From: Candidatus Pantoea bituminis
Lineage (GTDB): Bacteria > Pseudomonadota > Gammaproteobacteria > Enterobacterales > Enterobacteriaceae
Length of the DNA stretch: 64,000 bases
Assembly (NCBI RefSeq): GCF_018842675.1
Contig: NZ_JAGTWO010000004.1
Span: forward strand, 62,001 to 126,000
Direction of reading: 5' to 3'
Shown: positions 39,615 to 48,446 of the stretch, piece by piece
How the letters are laid out: each line of letters starts with the position of its first letter
Position numbering within the stretch: the stretch's first letter is position 1
Made by a program: the position numbers and the translations under genes
The notes under the pieces: model-generated
Databases searched by the model: none
What the model was told of the DNA's origin: nothing
Seen by the model: only the letters and a program-made list of their open reading frames with translations

Positions 39615-40418
39615 ATGGGTACGGCAATCTTTATGGTGTTGATGGTCAGCGGGTATTGGTACACCAGCCGCGATCTCTCTAGCCGCTTTAAAATTCGGCG
39701 ATCATCGGGTTGGGATGTTTACTTCCTGGTCGCGCTTTACGGCTGCATCTTCGTATTACAGGGCGTGTTTGCCACCGGTATTATTTGGATCGTGCTGTTA
39801 GGTATCTCAGCGATTGCGAATGCACTGCAGGAAATCCCCGGCGTCCATTTAAAATGGCAAATCGAGTTCATGAACTGGAGTTTCCTCGGCATCCAGGCGC
39901 CGGTCGTGGTGATGCTGGCATTCGCAATACTGTTTTGCCTCTATCGTTCCAACTGGTCCGGCAGCGCACGTCTCAATGCGCCGGGACGCAAAGATCTCTA
40001 CCAGAAGTTGTCCCGTTCTAACGGCGTTGAGCAGTTGCTGTTTCAATGTATGGAAGAGGGTGAGCTGGCCTGGATAACTTTAAAATCACGTCGTATCTAT
40101 ATTGGCATGATACACGCCGCCACGTTTGAATATGAAAGCACGGCCAATATCGTCTTGATCCCGATGCTCAGCGGCTACCGTGACAGCAAAACGCTGAAAT
40201 TAGCGGTCGAACACAACTACAGCAAATGGTACGCGGAGCATGATATTACGCTGGAATCTGAACCTAAAAATGCCATGGCCTTTCGTAAAGTGCTTATGGT
40301 TGATCAGATAGAGAGCCTTTCCCTGTTCGATCCGGCCAGCGCCAGCGCTTTGGCCTATGGCGATCCGCAAGCGGTGACTAAAAGTCCGCAGTCAGAAGAG
40401 TCACCAGAAGAGTTATAA
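39615..40418 (+). CDS. Membrane protein with a C-terminal cytoplasmic domain, unknown function
   Basis: A 267-residue protein. Two or three hydrophobic segments occupy residues 1-120 (about 3-16, 34-62, 90-112). After a basic stretch follows a soluble domain with WITLKSRRIYIGMI and LIPMLSGYRDSKTLKL, ending in KVLMVDQIESLSLFDP and an acidic Ser/Glu tail. The 'LKSxxxYxG ... SGYRDxxTL' layout reminds me of uncharacterised membrane proteins of the DUF6338 kind, but I am not sure. It follows the 65-residue gene by one base. No catalytic motif seen. Function unknown. Confidence 0.6.
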   Translation: MGTAIFMVLMVSGYWYTSRDLSSRFKIRRSSGWDVYFLVALYGCIFVLQGVFATGIIWIVLLGISAIANALQEIPGVHLKWQIEFMNWSFLGIQAPVVVMLAFAILFCLYRSNWSGSARLNAPGRKDLYQKLSRSNGVEQLLFQCMEEGELAWITLKSRRIYIGMIHAATFEYESTANIVLIPMLSGYRDSKTLKLAVEHNYSKWYAEHDITLESEPKNAMAFRKVLMVDQIESLSLFDPASASALAYGDPQAVTKSPQSEESPEEL

Positions 40419-40469
40419 ATTTTTCTTATCACGACGACGCTCCTCTCTTAATCGCAACAGGAGTAGGCT

Positions 40470-41018
40470 GTGAAAAAAGCCGCTAAGGGGGTCGTCGAGA
40501 TGGAAATTATTCAGGCAGAAGAACACCATATTCCTGCAATACAAAAAATTTATGCCTGGCATGTGCTGCATGGCACGGCAACGTTTGAAACCGAACCGCC
40601 CAGCGAAGCTGAGATGCTTAATCGGCTGAGGAAAATTCAGCAAGCAGGCTTGCTGTGGTTGGTGGTCATTCATGACGGCGAGGTAAAAGGCTACTGTTAC
40701 CTGGGCCGTTATCGAGAACGCTTTGCCTACCGTTTCACCCTCGAAGATTCCATCTACATCAACGTCGATTTTCAAAAGCGTGGCGCAGGCCGTGCGCTGC
40801 TGGAGTGCGCTATTAGCTGGGCGGAGCAGAAAGGTTTTCGTCAACTGCTGGCGGTGGTGGGCGACAGCGCGAATCAAGGCTCGCTCAATGTGCATTATGC
40901 CAGCGGATATAAGCTTATTGGCACACTAGAGTCGGTAGGATTTAAACATGGCCGCTGGCTTGACACCGTTATCATGCAGCGTGATTTAGGTGAAGGTAAC
41001 CGCACCGATCCGCTTTAA
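40470..41018 (+). CDS. GNAT acetyltransferase, phosphinothricin acetyltransferase-like
   Basis: About 182 residues from GTG 40470, or 172 from ATG 40500. The GTG has a good AGGAG six bases upstream, while family similarity begins with the ATG product (MEIIQAEEHHIPAIQKIY). The PAT-type pattern is clear: TATFETEPPSEAEM, the SIYINVDFQKRGAGRALLE acetyl-CoA loop, and SLNVHYASGYKLIGTLESVGFKHGRWLD. Relatives acetylate methionine sulfoximine, phosphinothricin or related amines. Substrate here is unknown. It is convergent with the nuclease gene. Confidence 0.82.
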   Translation: MKKAAKGVVEMEIIQAEEHHIPAIQKIYAWHVLHGTATFETEPPSEAEMLNRLRKIQQAGLLWLVVIHDGEVKGYCYLGRYRERFAYRFTLEDSIYINVDFQKRGAGRALLECAISWAEQKGFRQLLAVVGDSANQGSLNVHYASGYKLIGTLESVGFKHGRWLDTVIMQRDLGEGNRTDPL

Positions 41019-41023
41019 AAGTA

Positions 41024-41044
41024 AGCCAGGATAAAATCCTGGCT
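41024..41044 (-). terminator. Hairpin between the GNAT and nuclease genes
   Basis: Stem AGCCAGGA / TCCTGGCT with a five-base loop between two convergent stops. On the minus strand it is followed by TACTTTT, a modest T run. Confidence 0.6.
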
Positions 41045-41050
41045 GGATGA

Positions 41051-42135
41051 TTACCCCTGATATTGCACCGCTGTTTCTCTTAATACTGCTGCAAAATTAT
41101 AAATATCGTTGAGTGATGAAATAGGGTGGCGCGTTTCTTTTCTCTCTTTATCAAAAATCCCGATATAGAGTTGGCTGCGATTAAAGTGCAGGCGGCAAAT
41201 TGGTCTTCTGTTGTTGTCATCCAATAAAATACCAAAATAACTTTGCGTATCGCGGTAGGTAATGCGTTCGGGCTTGACCATTTTCCGAATGATTGACTTC
41301 ACAATATGGAAGCCTTCGATTTCCTCTTCTGTCGTCACGATGAGTGCGCTACCTTGCTCTTCCTGCGCATTCTCTTCTTTGTTAGGCGTTTCGGTAGATA
41401 TATTAATGCTGGCAGAAGCGGTTCCATTTATTGCTGATTTAAGACGCTCATTGACCTGATCATTTAACCATTGCGTCGCGGCTTTCTTGGTCAAGGTCAG
41501 AAATAACTCCCTGACTTTTTGTGTGATAATTCCATCATAGACGCGTGACGCGAAAAATTTAACGAAGTCTTCATCGGGCGTACTGAATTGAGTGGAGATC
41601 AGTTTTTTGATCTGGCTGATGTACTTGAGTTCACCTGCTGCGCTTACAATGGAATCGACATCAAAAGCGCTTCTGCTCAGTTTGCTGATTTCAGGTATGA
41701 CGTGTTCATCAATATCAAGTAAATCAAGCTCTAAAAATGGCTTTTCGTCCATTTTATTCGGCGCGTCCAGGTCGGTAAAAAACTTATAGACCTGTCCATT
41801 AGTGAGTATGGATATCCTGGCGTTTGTGACGTGGAAATAGCGAAAAAGCTGTGAGGCATGTTTGATATTAAGCGACTCGCCGATTTTTTTGCATTCAATC
41901 AGGATCTGGATTTCACCCCTTTTAGAATGGCAAAATCTATTTTTTCGCCCTTTTTTGTACCGACATCACAAATGAACTCTGGGATAACTTCTGCCGGGTC
42001 AAATACATCGTAACCCAAGACCTGACTGATAAAAGGCATAACAAAAGCGCTTTTTGTGGCTTCCTCAGTTTGAATAATGGCTGATTGCTGCTTAATTTTA
42101 TTGGAAAGGCCATTCAGGTTATTAAGAATATCCAT
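41051..42135 (-). CDS. Solitary type I restriction HsdR_N-like nuclease, frameshifted
   Basis: Repaired length about 361 residues. The N-terminal half is the HsdR_N-type PD-(D/E)xK fold: FVMPFISQVLGYDVFDP, then EKIDFAI (the Asp) and, after repair, ILIECKK (the E-x-K). The break is at CCCC 41916-41919; one more base gives KGGEIQILIECKK. The C-terminal half is helical with a final small beta domain (RITYRDTQSYFGILLDD...). There is no helicase part and no methylase or specificity gene nearby, so it is not a complete type I system. The gene is clearly more AT-rich than its neighbours, suggesting transfer. Possible defence or DNA-repair nuclease. Confidence 0.75.
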
Positions 42136-42298
42136 TTTATTCCTGTTTGAATGTTAAATTAAATCAGCAGGATGCCTGCTGAATTAAATGATGAATAAGT
42201 CCGGGTGCTGCGTTTTAATGAAGGGCATTACCTTATAAAACCGCAACTATTGCTGATGTTTTTCTTTTAAAATCAATAAAAAGGGAGGTGTGCGAGAA

Positions 42299-42412
42299 AT
42301 GTCCCGATTTTTTATTATCTGGGTAGGCATCATCCGCCACATTTTCGCCTCATCTTTTTACACCTCGTGCTATGCGCCCGTCAAACCGCATTTGCGAATC
42401 AATGCCTCATGA
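42299..42412 (+). CDS. Possible 37-residue hydrophobic peptide
   Basis: An ATG at 42299 follows GGGAGGTG by eight bases, an excellent ribosome site. The peptide starts MSRFFIIWVGIIRHIFAS and ends APVKPHLRINAS: one hydrophobic segment and a basic tail, as in small membrane peptides. It lies in the 320-base AT-rich gap between the nuclease and the SDR gene. No match known to me; chance cannot be excluded. Confidence 0.35.
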   Translation: MSRFFIIWVGIIRHIFASSFYTSCYAPVKPHLRINAS

Positions 42413-42456
42413 ATGAAAAGCTAAGCTGGCAGTTAACGTAAAAAAGAGGAACGGAT

Positions 42457-43137
42457 ATGGCACAGCAAGGCAAAGCATTAGTGGTAGGGGCGTCACGCGG
42501 TATCGGCTTGGCGGTTGTTCAAGCATTTTCAGCTCAAAACTGGGATGTGACAGCCACTTACCGCAGTGAAATTCCTGCGGCGGGCCATGTTGCGAAGAGT
42601 GACTGGCATCGGCTGGATATGACGCAGCCGCAGGCAGTAAGCGCGTTCGCGGCGCAGCTTGGTGAGCAACGGTTTGACCTGATCCTGATTAATGCGGGCA
42701 TCTTTGGCCCTTCACATCAAAAGTTGGCGCAAAGCGAAGATGATGAGCTGGCTCAGCTGTTCCTTACCAACGCGGTGGCGCCGGTGCGCACCGCAGAAGT
42801 ACTGCTGCCTTTACTGAGTGATGAGAAAGGCGTGCTTGCCTTTACCTCCTCAACGTTAAGTAGCCTGAATGAAAACCCAGATGCAGAGATGCCGATCTAT
42901 TCTGCCAGTAAGGCGGCGTTAAACATGCTGACTCGCTCGCTGGCGGGTGAAGTCGAAGCACAACGCGGCACGCTGCTAACGCTACATCCCGGCTGGGTAA
43001 AAACGGATATGGGCGGTGAATCTGCGCCGCTGACGGCGGAAGAGAGTGCTGCCGGTATTATCCAGCAGCTCAATACCTGGCGCGGGCGCGGCGGTCATCA
43101 CTTTGTTGACTACGCCGGCCATACGCTGCAATGGTAG
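42457..43137 (+). CDS. Short-chain dehydrogenase/reductase
   Basis: A 226-residue classical SDR of the C-factor/CsgA-like group. The NADP(H) motif GASRGIG is at residues 12-18, NAG near residue 87, the catalytic Ser in FTSSTLSS and the YSASK pair near residue 148, and the PGW loop in LHPGWVKTDMGG. The substrate is unknown. Its stop is followed after 14 bases by the end of the convergent galP. AGAGGAACG precedes the start. Confidence 0.85.
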   Translation: MAQQGKALVVGASRGIGLAVVQAFSAQNWDVTATYRSEIPAAGHVAKSDWHRLDMTQPQAVSAFAAQLGEQRFDLILINAGIFGPSHQKLAQSEDDELAQLFLTNAVAPVRTAEVLLPLLSDEKGVLAFTSSTLSSLNENPDAEMPIYSASKAALNMLTRSLAGEVEAQRGTLLTLHPGWVKTDMGGESAPLTAEESAAGIIQQLNTWRGRGGHHFVDYAGHTLQW

Positions 43138-43142
43138 AAAAA

Positions 43143-43161
43143 GCGGGGCGGTTACGCCCCG
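43143..43161 (-). terminator. Terminator overlapping the galP stop
   Basis: Stem CGGGGCG / CGCCCCG with a short loop; on the minus strand it is followed by CTTTTT. The 5' arm contains the last codons of galP. Confidence 0.75.
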
Positions 43162-44564
43162 ATATCCCGCAGCGCTTTTCCTTTCATCAAATTGCGCTCA
43201 ATGTGCTCCAGCGTGACGTGTTTGGTTTCTGGCACCAGCAGCATCGTCAGTAAAATAAACACCAGGTTCAGCGCCGCATAGAACCAGAAGGTGTTGGCAT
43301 TGCCCAGCTTGTCGAGCAGGGTTAAAAAGGTCGCGCCAACAATCATATTACCGACCCAATTGGTCGTAGTTGACGCGGTAATGCCAAAGTCACGGCCTTT
43401 TAGCGGCTGGATTTCAGAACAAAGTAGCCAGATCACCGGGCCTGCCGCCATGGCAAAACCAACGATAAACATCAGCAGCATGGCGATGGCGAAGTATTTG
43501 CGGAAGTCCGTTTCAACCCCCATGTGCAGCAGCGTGCCTAGCGCGCCCATACCCACCGCCATCACCAGAAAACTGGTGGTGAGCATCGGTTTACGTCCCC
43601 AGCGGTCGACAAAGCCAATCGCAATCAACGTCGCCAGCATGTTTACCAGGCCGACAATCACCGTGCCCCACATCTGCTCGCTGGTGCTGGAAAAGCCAGC
43701 AATATTGAATATTTTTGGCGCGTAATACATCACTACGTTCATACCGGTGAACTGCTGCATAACCTGAAGCAGCATGCCCAACCACACGGCACGACGAAAG
43801 TTACTGTTGCTTTTAAACAGTGACCAGCCGCGTTGTTTCACTTGCAGACTTTCACGAATCTCTTCCAGCTCTTGCTTCGCTTGTTCGCTGCTATTACGCA
43901 GCCGGTCTAGCACCCGTTGAGCTTCATTGAAGCGGCCATGCGCTGCCAACCAGCGTGGGCTGTTGGGCAAAAAAGCACGCCAATGAATAAGATCACCGCA
44001 GGAATAGCGATCACACCCAGCATTCCGCGCCAGTTACCGCTATAGCTAAAAGCGGTATCCGACAGATAAGCCACGACAATGCCAGTGGTTAACATCAGTT
44101 GGTACATCGAAATCATTGAGCCACGCACGCGTTCTGGCGCGATTTCTGCCAGATAAAGGGGGCGGTGTAAGAGGCAATGCCCACTGCTAAACCCAACATC
44201 ACACGGGCGCACACCAGCGATTCAACATCAGGAGAAAACGCTGACCACAATGAGCCGATGACAAAAAGCGTGGCGCCGGCCAGCATGCTTTTTTGCGTCC
44301 CAGCTTGGAAGACATCCAGCCTGCACCCAGCGCACCGATTGCTGCGCCAAACATCATTGAACTGACTACCCATTCCTGTTCGTGATTAGAGATATGCAGG
44401 TCGTCGGAAAGAAACGGCAGCGCTCCCGCAATCACGCCAATATCTAATCCAAACAGCAGGCCAGACAATGCGGCCATGAAACAGACGAACCAGGTAAAAC
44501 GATTTTGGCTGGTTTTTTGTGAGCGGCACTCATGCATTTCTCCTTGAAGGTTCAGCTTTGTCAA
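43152..44564 (-). CDS. galP: Galactose:proton symporter GalP, three frameshifts
   Basis: Repaired length about 471 residues, twelve helices, sugar porter family. It follows E. coli GalP closely: [57 protein letters not shown] and the end [19 protein letters not shown]. Breaks are at T6 44289-44294, G5 44158-44162 and A6 43969-43974; each is cured by one extra base (giving [21 protein letters not shown] and FLPNSPRW). It imports galactose, and less well glucose, with protons. Three breaks in one gene is the highest density here, so real decay cannot be fully excluded, though all three are homopolymer undercalls. Confidence 0.9.
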
Positions 44565-44818
44565 TATTGTTAATGTTATGTAAACATAGCTGATGCAGAC
44601 GTGCTGCCGGTCACATAAAAGTCAGTCTAGCGGCGTTGATTTAAGTGATACGGCAGGAAAAGCATTAGAGAACAAAGAGGTTAACAACGATTTGCTCAGC
44701 TGCGCTGCCGCACAAATGCGCAAAGAACGTTGGCTTACTGCCTTTATAAAGCGAAATTTTGCAACATAACGCGGCGGAAACTACACTGCCGCTTTCAAGC
44801 TATACATTGAAGGTGCTT

Positions 44819-45478
44819 ATGACTCAACCCTTTCAACGATCACCGCTGCCGCTGCCCGATGGTCATCGTAAAGTCCTGTTGCACTCTTGCTGTGCGCCCT
44901 GTTCCGGCGAAGTGATGGAAGCGATGCTGGCATCTGGCATCGAATATACCCTCTATTTCTACAACCCAAATATTCATCCGCTTAAAGAGTATGAGCTGCG
45001 TAAGCAGGAGAATATTCGGTTTGCCGAAAAATTTGGCGTGCCGTTTGTGGATGCGGATTATGATCGTGATGACTGGTTTGCACGGGCGCGCGGCATGGAA
45101 TGGGAACCGGAACGCGGCGCACGCTGTACCATGTGTTTTGATATGCGTTTCGAACGCACCGCGCTTTACGCCCATGAAAATGGTTTTCCGGTGATCACCA
45201 GTTCGCTGGGGATTTCGCGCTGGAAGGATATGCAGCAAATTAATGATTGTGGCGTGCGCGCCGCGGCGCATTATCCCGATCTGAGTTACTGGGAATTTAA
45301 CTGGCGTAAAGGCGGAGGTGCAGCGCGCATGATTGAAATCAGCAAGCGCGAACACTTTTATCAACAGGAGTATTGTGGTTGCGTTTATTCATTGCGCGAC
45401 ACCAATCGTCATCGCGTTGCCAATGGTCGCGAGCGTATTCAGATTGGTGTGCAATATTATCAGCCTGACGAATCTTAA
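44819..45478 (+). CDS. queH: Epoxyqueuosine reductase QueH
   Basis: A 219-residue enzyme of the DUF208/QueH family, which performs the last step of queuosine synthesis, reducing epoxyqueuosine in tRNA. The metal and cluster cysteines are visible: HSCCAPCSG (residues 22-30), CTMCFDMR near residue 101, and EYCGCVYS near the end. ATG 44819 gives MTQPFQRSP and is preferred to a longer frame from 44759. It is a non-cobalamin alternative to QueG. It is convergent with the AraC-type gene; the two stops adjoin. Confidence 0.9.
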   Translation: MTQPFQRSPLPLPDGHRKVLLHSCCAPCSGEVMEAMLASGIEYTLYFYNPNIHPLKEYELRKQENIRFAEKFGVPFVDADYDRDDWFARARGMEWEPERGARCTMCFDMRFERTALYAHENGFPVITSSLGISRWKDMQQINDCGVRAAAHYPDLSYWEFNWRKGGGAARMIEISKREHFYQQEYCGCVYSLRDTNRHRVANGRERIQIGVQYYQPDES

Positions 45479-45967
45479 TCAGGAAACGTAGCGCGACGGA
45501 ATAAGGTGTCGCGTGGAAGCGAGTGCCATGCGTTGTGATGACCCGCAGCGCATAATCTCTTGCTTAGTCGAGTGAAAGCAGAGCGCACAAGGGTTATGAC
45601 TTTTCTCCAGTTGCGCCTGTGTTTCTGCATTCAGCTGTCGTTTACGGCATACGCTCGGTGTGCATCCCATAACCTGTTTAAACGAGCGAGTAAAAGATTG
45701 CTGGCTTTCAAAATGGTATTTCACGGCCAGACTAATAATCGGCGCGTTACTGTTTTTTAAATCATGCACGCAGGCGGCTAATTTCCGCTTGCGAATATAG
45801 CGTGCCAGCGTTTCATGGTGATAACGCGCAAACAGTTTTTGTAAATACCATTTGGAATAACCGGATTTCTCGGCAATGTCATTAATACTCAAGCGCTGAT
45901 TGAGATTGTTATTAATCCATTCAGTGATGGAGATAATCACACCTTCATTGTATTTATTCTCGTTCAT
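45479..45967 (-). CDS. AraC/XylS family regulator, MarA/SoxS/RamA-like with an extended tail
   Basis: A 162-residue protein. Residues 1-110 are a two-helix-turn-helix AraC domain as in MarA, SoxS and RamA: IAEKSGYSKWYLQKLFARYHH (split at residues 30-50) and YHFESQQSFTRSFKQVMGCTP. These activate efflux and stress genes in E. coli relatives. It is about 40-50 residues longer than those; the extra tail contains NPCALCF and MRCGSS, three cysteines. ATG 45967 is taken over an in-frame start at 45979. Its stop meets that of queH. Confidence 0.85.
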   Translation of the reverse strand: MNENKYNEGVIISITEWINNNLNQRLSINDIAEKSGYSKWYLQKLFARYHHETLARYIRKRKLAACVHDLKNSNAPIISLAVKYHFESQQSFTRSFKQVMGCTPSVCRKRQLNAETQAQLEKSHNPCALCFHSTKQEIMRCGSSQRMALASTRHLIPSRYVS

Positions 45968-46071
45968 AAGCCACCTCATTTAAGATGCGGGAAGTTTAGA
46001 ATAATTTATCTTTCTCTACACGCTGCTTTAGTAAAGATTTATCAGGAAATGAATTTTTATTTTTTAGATAT

Positions 46072-46083
46072 AAGACCGGTCTT
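46072..46083. promoter_or_regulatory. Palindromic operator candidate AAGACCGGTCTT
   Basis: A perfect 12-base palindrome of the kind bound by TetR-family repressors (AGACCGGTCT core), in the 350-base gap between the AraC gene and the exported hydrolase at 46318. It stands 235 bases before the hydrolase and 105 bases before the AraC start. The rest of this gap is AT-rich and shows no other feature. No TetR gene is in the window. Confidence 0.45.
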
Positions 46084-46317
46084 TGAAATGGTGATTTTTT
46101 AAGGGCTTTTGTTGTTTGGATGTTATAAATTCTGAAGGAATAGAGGAATTAGATGATGGAATTAATTTGCTTATTCCAAAATAATTTATCTATTCAAGGG
46201 CATCGCCGGGTTAAATGACGGTTGAATCTGAATTAACCACATAGCACGGCGTATCAATACATTTTCAGGTGGGTCGTGCCAGGCTTAGTGCTCTTTTTAT
46301 CGCATGGAGAAATTCGG

Positions 46318-47337
46318 ATGGGCCCGACATACGTGTTGAAGAAACCGCTTGCCGCTTTGCTCACCTCGCTGACCTTACTCAGCGCCGCACCTGCCCTTGC
46401 CGCCAATGTTTATGGCGAGCAGCTTGAAGGCTTTACCTACCCCTATACGTTGCAGCACTTCAATTTTTCATCACAACAGCAATCGCTTAGCATGGGCTAT
46501 ATGGATGTAAAGCCGCAGCAAAATGCCAACGGGAAAACTGTAGTGCTAATGCACGGAAAGAATTTTTGCGGGGCCACCTGGGAAGAGACAATCCGTGATC
46601 TGAGTGAAAAAGGGTATCGCGTGATTGCCCCCGATCAAATTGGTTTTTGTAGCTCGACCAAACCCGCTAATTACCAGTACACCTTTCAACAGTTGGCTGA
46701 AAATACCCATCAACTGTTGACTAAACTGGGCGTTCAAAAAGCGGTCATTATTGGGCATTCAACCGGTGGCATGGTGGCAACACGTTATGCGCTGATGTAT
46801 CCCAATCAAACGGAAAAATTAGTGTTAGTGAATCCCATTGGCTTAGAAGACTGGAAAGCCAAAGGCGCACCCTATCGCACCGTCGATCAATGGTATGAGC
46901 GTGAGTTAAAATTAAGCGCGGAAGGCATTAAAAAATATGAGCAGCAAACCTATTATGTGGGACGCTGGAAACCAGAATATGACAAATGGGTTGATATGCT
47001 GGCTGGGCTGAACAGCGGGCCAGGACATAAAAAGGTCGCCTGGAACTCAGCACTGATTTACGACATGATTTTTACCCAGCCAGTGTATTACGAATTTAAA
47101 GATCTTAACGTGCCGACTACGTTAATCATCGGTACCTCAGACACCACTGCTATCGGCAGCGATATCGCCTCACCAGCGGTGAAAGCGACGCTGGGCAACT
47201 ATAAGGTGTTGGGCAAAGAGGTTGCGAAGCTGATTCCAGGGGCGCGATTGATTGAGCTTCCTGGTATGGGACATGCGCCGCAAATGGAAGAGCCAGCTAA
47301 GTTTAACCAGACGTTAATAGACGATCTGGCCAGGTAA
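46318..47337 (+). CDS. Exported alpha/beta hydrolase
   Basis: A 339-residue protein with a signal peptide (hydrophobic LAALLTSLTLLSAAPALA, cut after ALA near residue 28). The fold is a classical alpha/beta hydrolase: oxyanion loop MHGKNFCGATW, nucleophile GHSTGG near residue 160, Asp in GTSDTTAIG and His in GMGHAPQME. Distantly related to haloalkane dehalogenase/epoxide hydrolase-like proteins. ATG 46318 follows ATGGAGAAATTCG, with GGAG about nine bases upstream. Expected in the periplasm. Substrate unknown. A single-gene unit. Confidence 0.82.
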   Translation: MGPTYVLKKPLAALLTSLTLLSAAPALAANVYGEQLEGFTYPYTLQHFNFSSQQQSLSMGYMDVKPQQNANGKTVVLMHGKNFCGATWEETIRDLSEKGYRVIAPDQIGFCSSTKPANYQYTFQQLAENTHQLLTKLGVQKAVIIGHSTGGMVATRYALMYPNQTEKLVLVNPIGLEDWKAKGAPYRTVDQWYERELKLSAEGIKKYEQQTYYVGRWKPEYDKWVDMLAGLNSGPGHKKVAWNSALIYDMIFTQPVYYEFKDLNVPTTLIIGTSDTTAIGSDIASPAVKATLGNYKVLGKEVAKLIPGARLIELPGMGHAPQMEEPAKFNQTLIDDLAR

Positions 47338-47350
47338 ACCCGTTCAGGCG

Positions 47351-48340
47351 CTACGGCGCCTGAATAGCGGATATCAGCGCTTGCTTGCTCTTTTTATTCA
47401 GGTACATCTGTTCATCACTGTTATGCAGCAGTTGTTCCAGCGTCTGCGGCTGGGCTGCATCAAATTCCACCACGCCAGCTGAAAATTGCAGGTTATATCG
47501 GCGGTTAAGGTGGCTAAATTGCTGCTGCAAATAGCGTGAGAACTGTTGCAACAATGCTTCTGCCTGCGGTTGCTTCAGGCCATTAAATAGCACCACAAAC
47601 TCATCTCCGCCCAGGCGGGCGAAAAGATCAGAGTGATTGAAAACCACTTTCATTGCATCGGCAAAATCCATGAGGGCGCGATCGCCTTCACGGTGTCCTA
47701 ACGTGTCATTGATCTGCTTAAACTTGTCGAGATCGAGAAAAGTCAGACAAGCAGGCTTTTGCTTGATAATGCACTCATTCAACACCAGCTGGCCCAGCGT
47801 CATAAAACCACGACGATTGGTAATTTGTGTCAGCTCATCGCAGGTTGCGGTCTGAAATGCTGCCAGCTCCGCTTCAGCCATGGCGGCCAGATCGCGCAAG
47901 GTCACCTCATCATCTTCAGTAAATTGACGCGGCTCCCGACCGATAATGCACAGGGTGCCTAGTTTTGCGCCGCCCGGTGCCCGCAACGGACATCCCGCAT
48001 AAAAGCGGATGTGGGGATCGCCAGTGACCAGAGGATTATCGTGAAAACGCTGATCTTCTAATGCGTTTTCGACAACCAGAACGTCGTCCCGGAGAATGGC
48101 ATGGCCACAAAATGAGGTGGTGCGCGGGGAACGGGTTTGGTCAAATCCCTGAGAAGATTTAAACCATTGATAATCGGCTTCCAGCAAGCTGACTAACGCG
48201 ATAGGAACGTTAAACAGGCGGCGAGCCAGGCGGGTTAAACGATCAAAACGCTCTTCCGCTGGTGTATTCATGATATTTAACGCACGCAGTTGCGATAAAC
48301 GTTGTGCCTCGTCGGCAGCAAACTTAGGTGCTTTCATCAC
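47351..48340 (-). CDS. GAF-GGDEF diguanylate cyclase
   Basis: A 329-residue soluble protein: an N-terminal GAF domain (about 25-165; VPIALVSLLEADYQWFKS and GCPLRAPGGAKLGTLCI) and a C-terminal GGDEF domain with the active-site LGGDEFVVLF near residue 245 and the metal aspartate in TFLDLDKFK. The RxxD inhibitory site is not obvious. It makes c-di-GMP from GTP, probably under control of a small ligand or redox state sensed by GAF. The start (two ATG codons in a row) follows AAGGTCTC. Lies head to tail downstream of hemB on the same strand. Confidence 0.88.
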   Translation of the reverse strand: MMKAPKFAADEAQRLSQLRALNIMNTPAEERFDRLTRLARRLFNVPIALVSLLEADYQWFKSSQGFDQTRSPRTTSFCGHAILRDDVLVVENALEDQRFHDNPLVTGDPHIRFYAGCPLRAPGGAKLGTLCIIGREPRQFTEDDEVTLRDLAAMAEAELAAFQTATCDELTQITNRRGFMTLGQLVLNECIIKQKPACLTFLDLDKFKQINDTLGHREGDRALMDFADAMKVVFNHSDLFARLGGDEFVVLFNGLKQPQAEALLQQFSRYLQQQFSHLNRRYNLQFSAGVVEFDAAQPQTLEQLLHNSDEQMYLNKKSKQALISAIQAP

Positions 48341-48395
48341 AGAGACCTTTTATTTTTTTAGCTGAAGCCAGGTTCTGGTGTTTGCCTTGCGGCGA

Positions 48396-48436
48396 AGAAA
48401 AAGACAGCGACTGAAGCGATGCAGTGCGCTGTCTTT
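48396..48436 (-). terminator. Terminator of hemB
   Basis: On the minus strand a ten-pair stem AAAGACAGCG / CGCTGTCTTT with a 17-base loop is followed by TTCTTC, ten bases after the hemB stop. It separates hemB from the cyclase gene. Confidence 0.75.
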
Positions 48437-48446
48437 GAGAGAGGGA

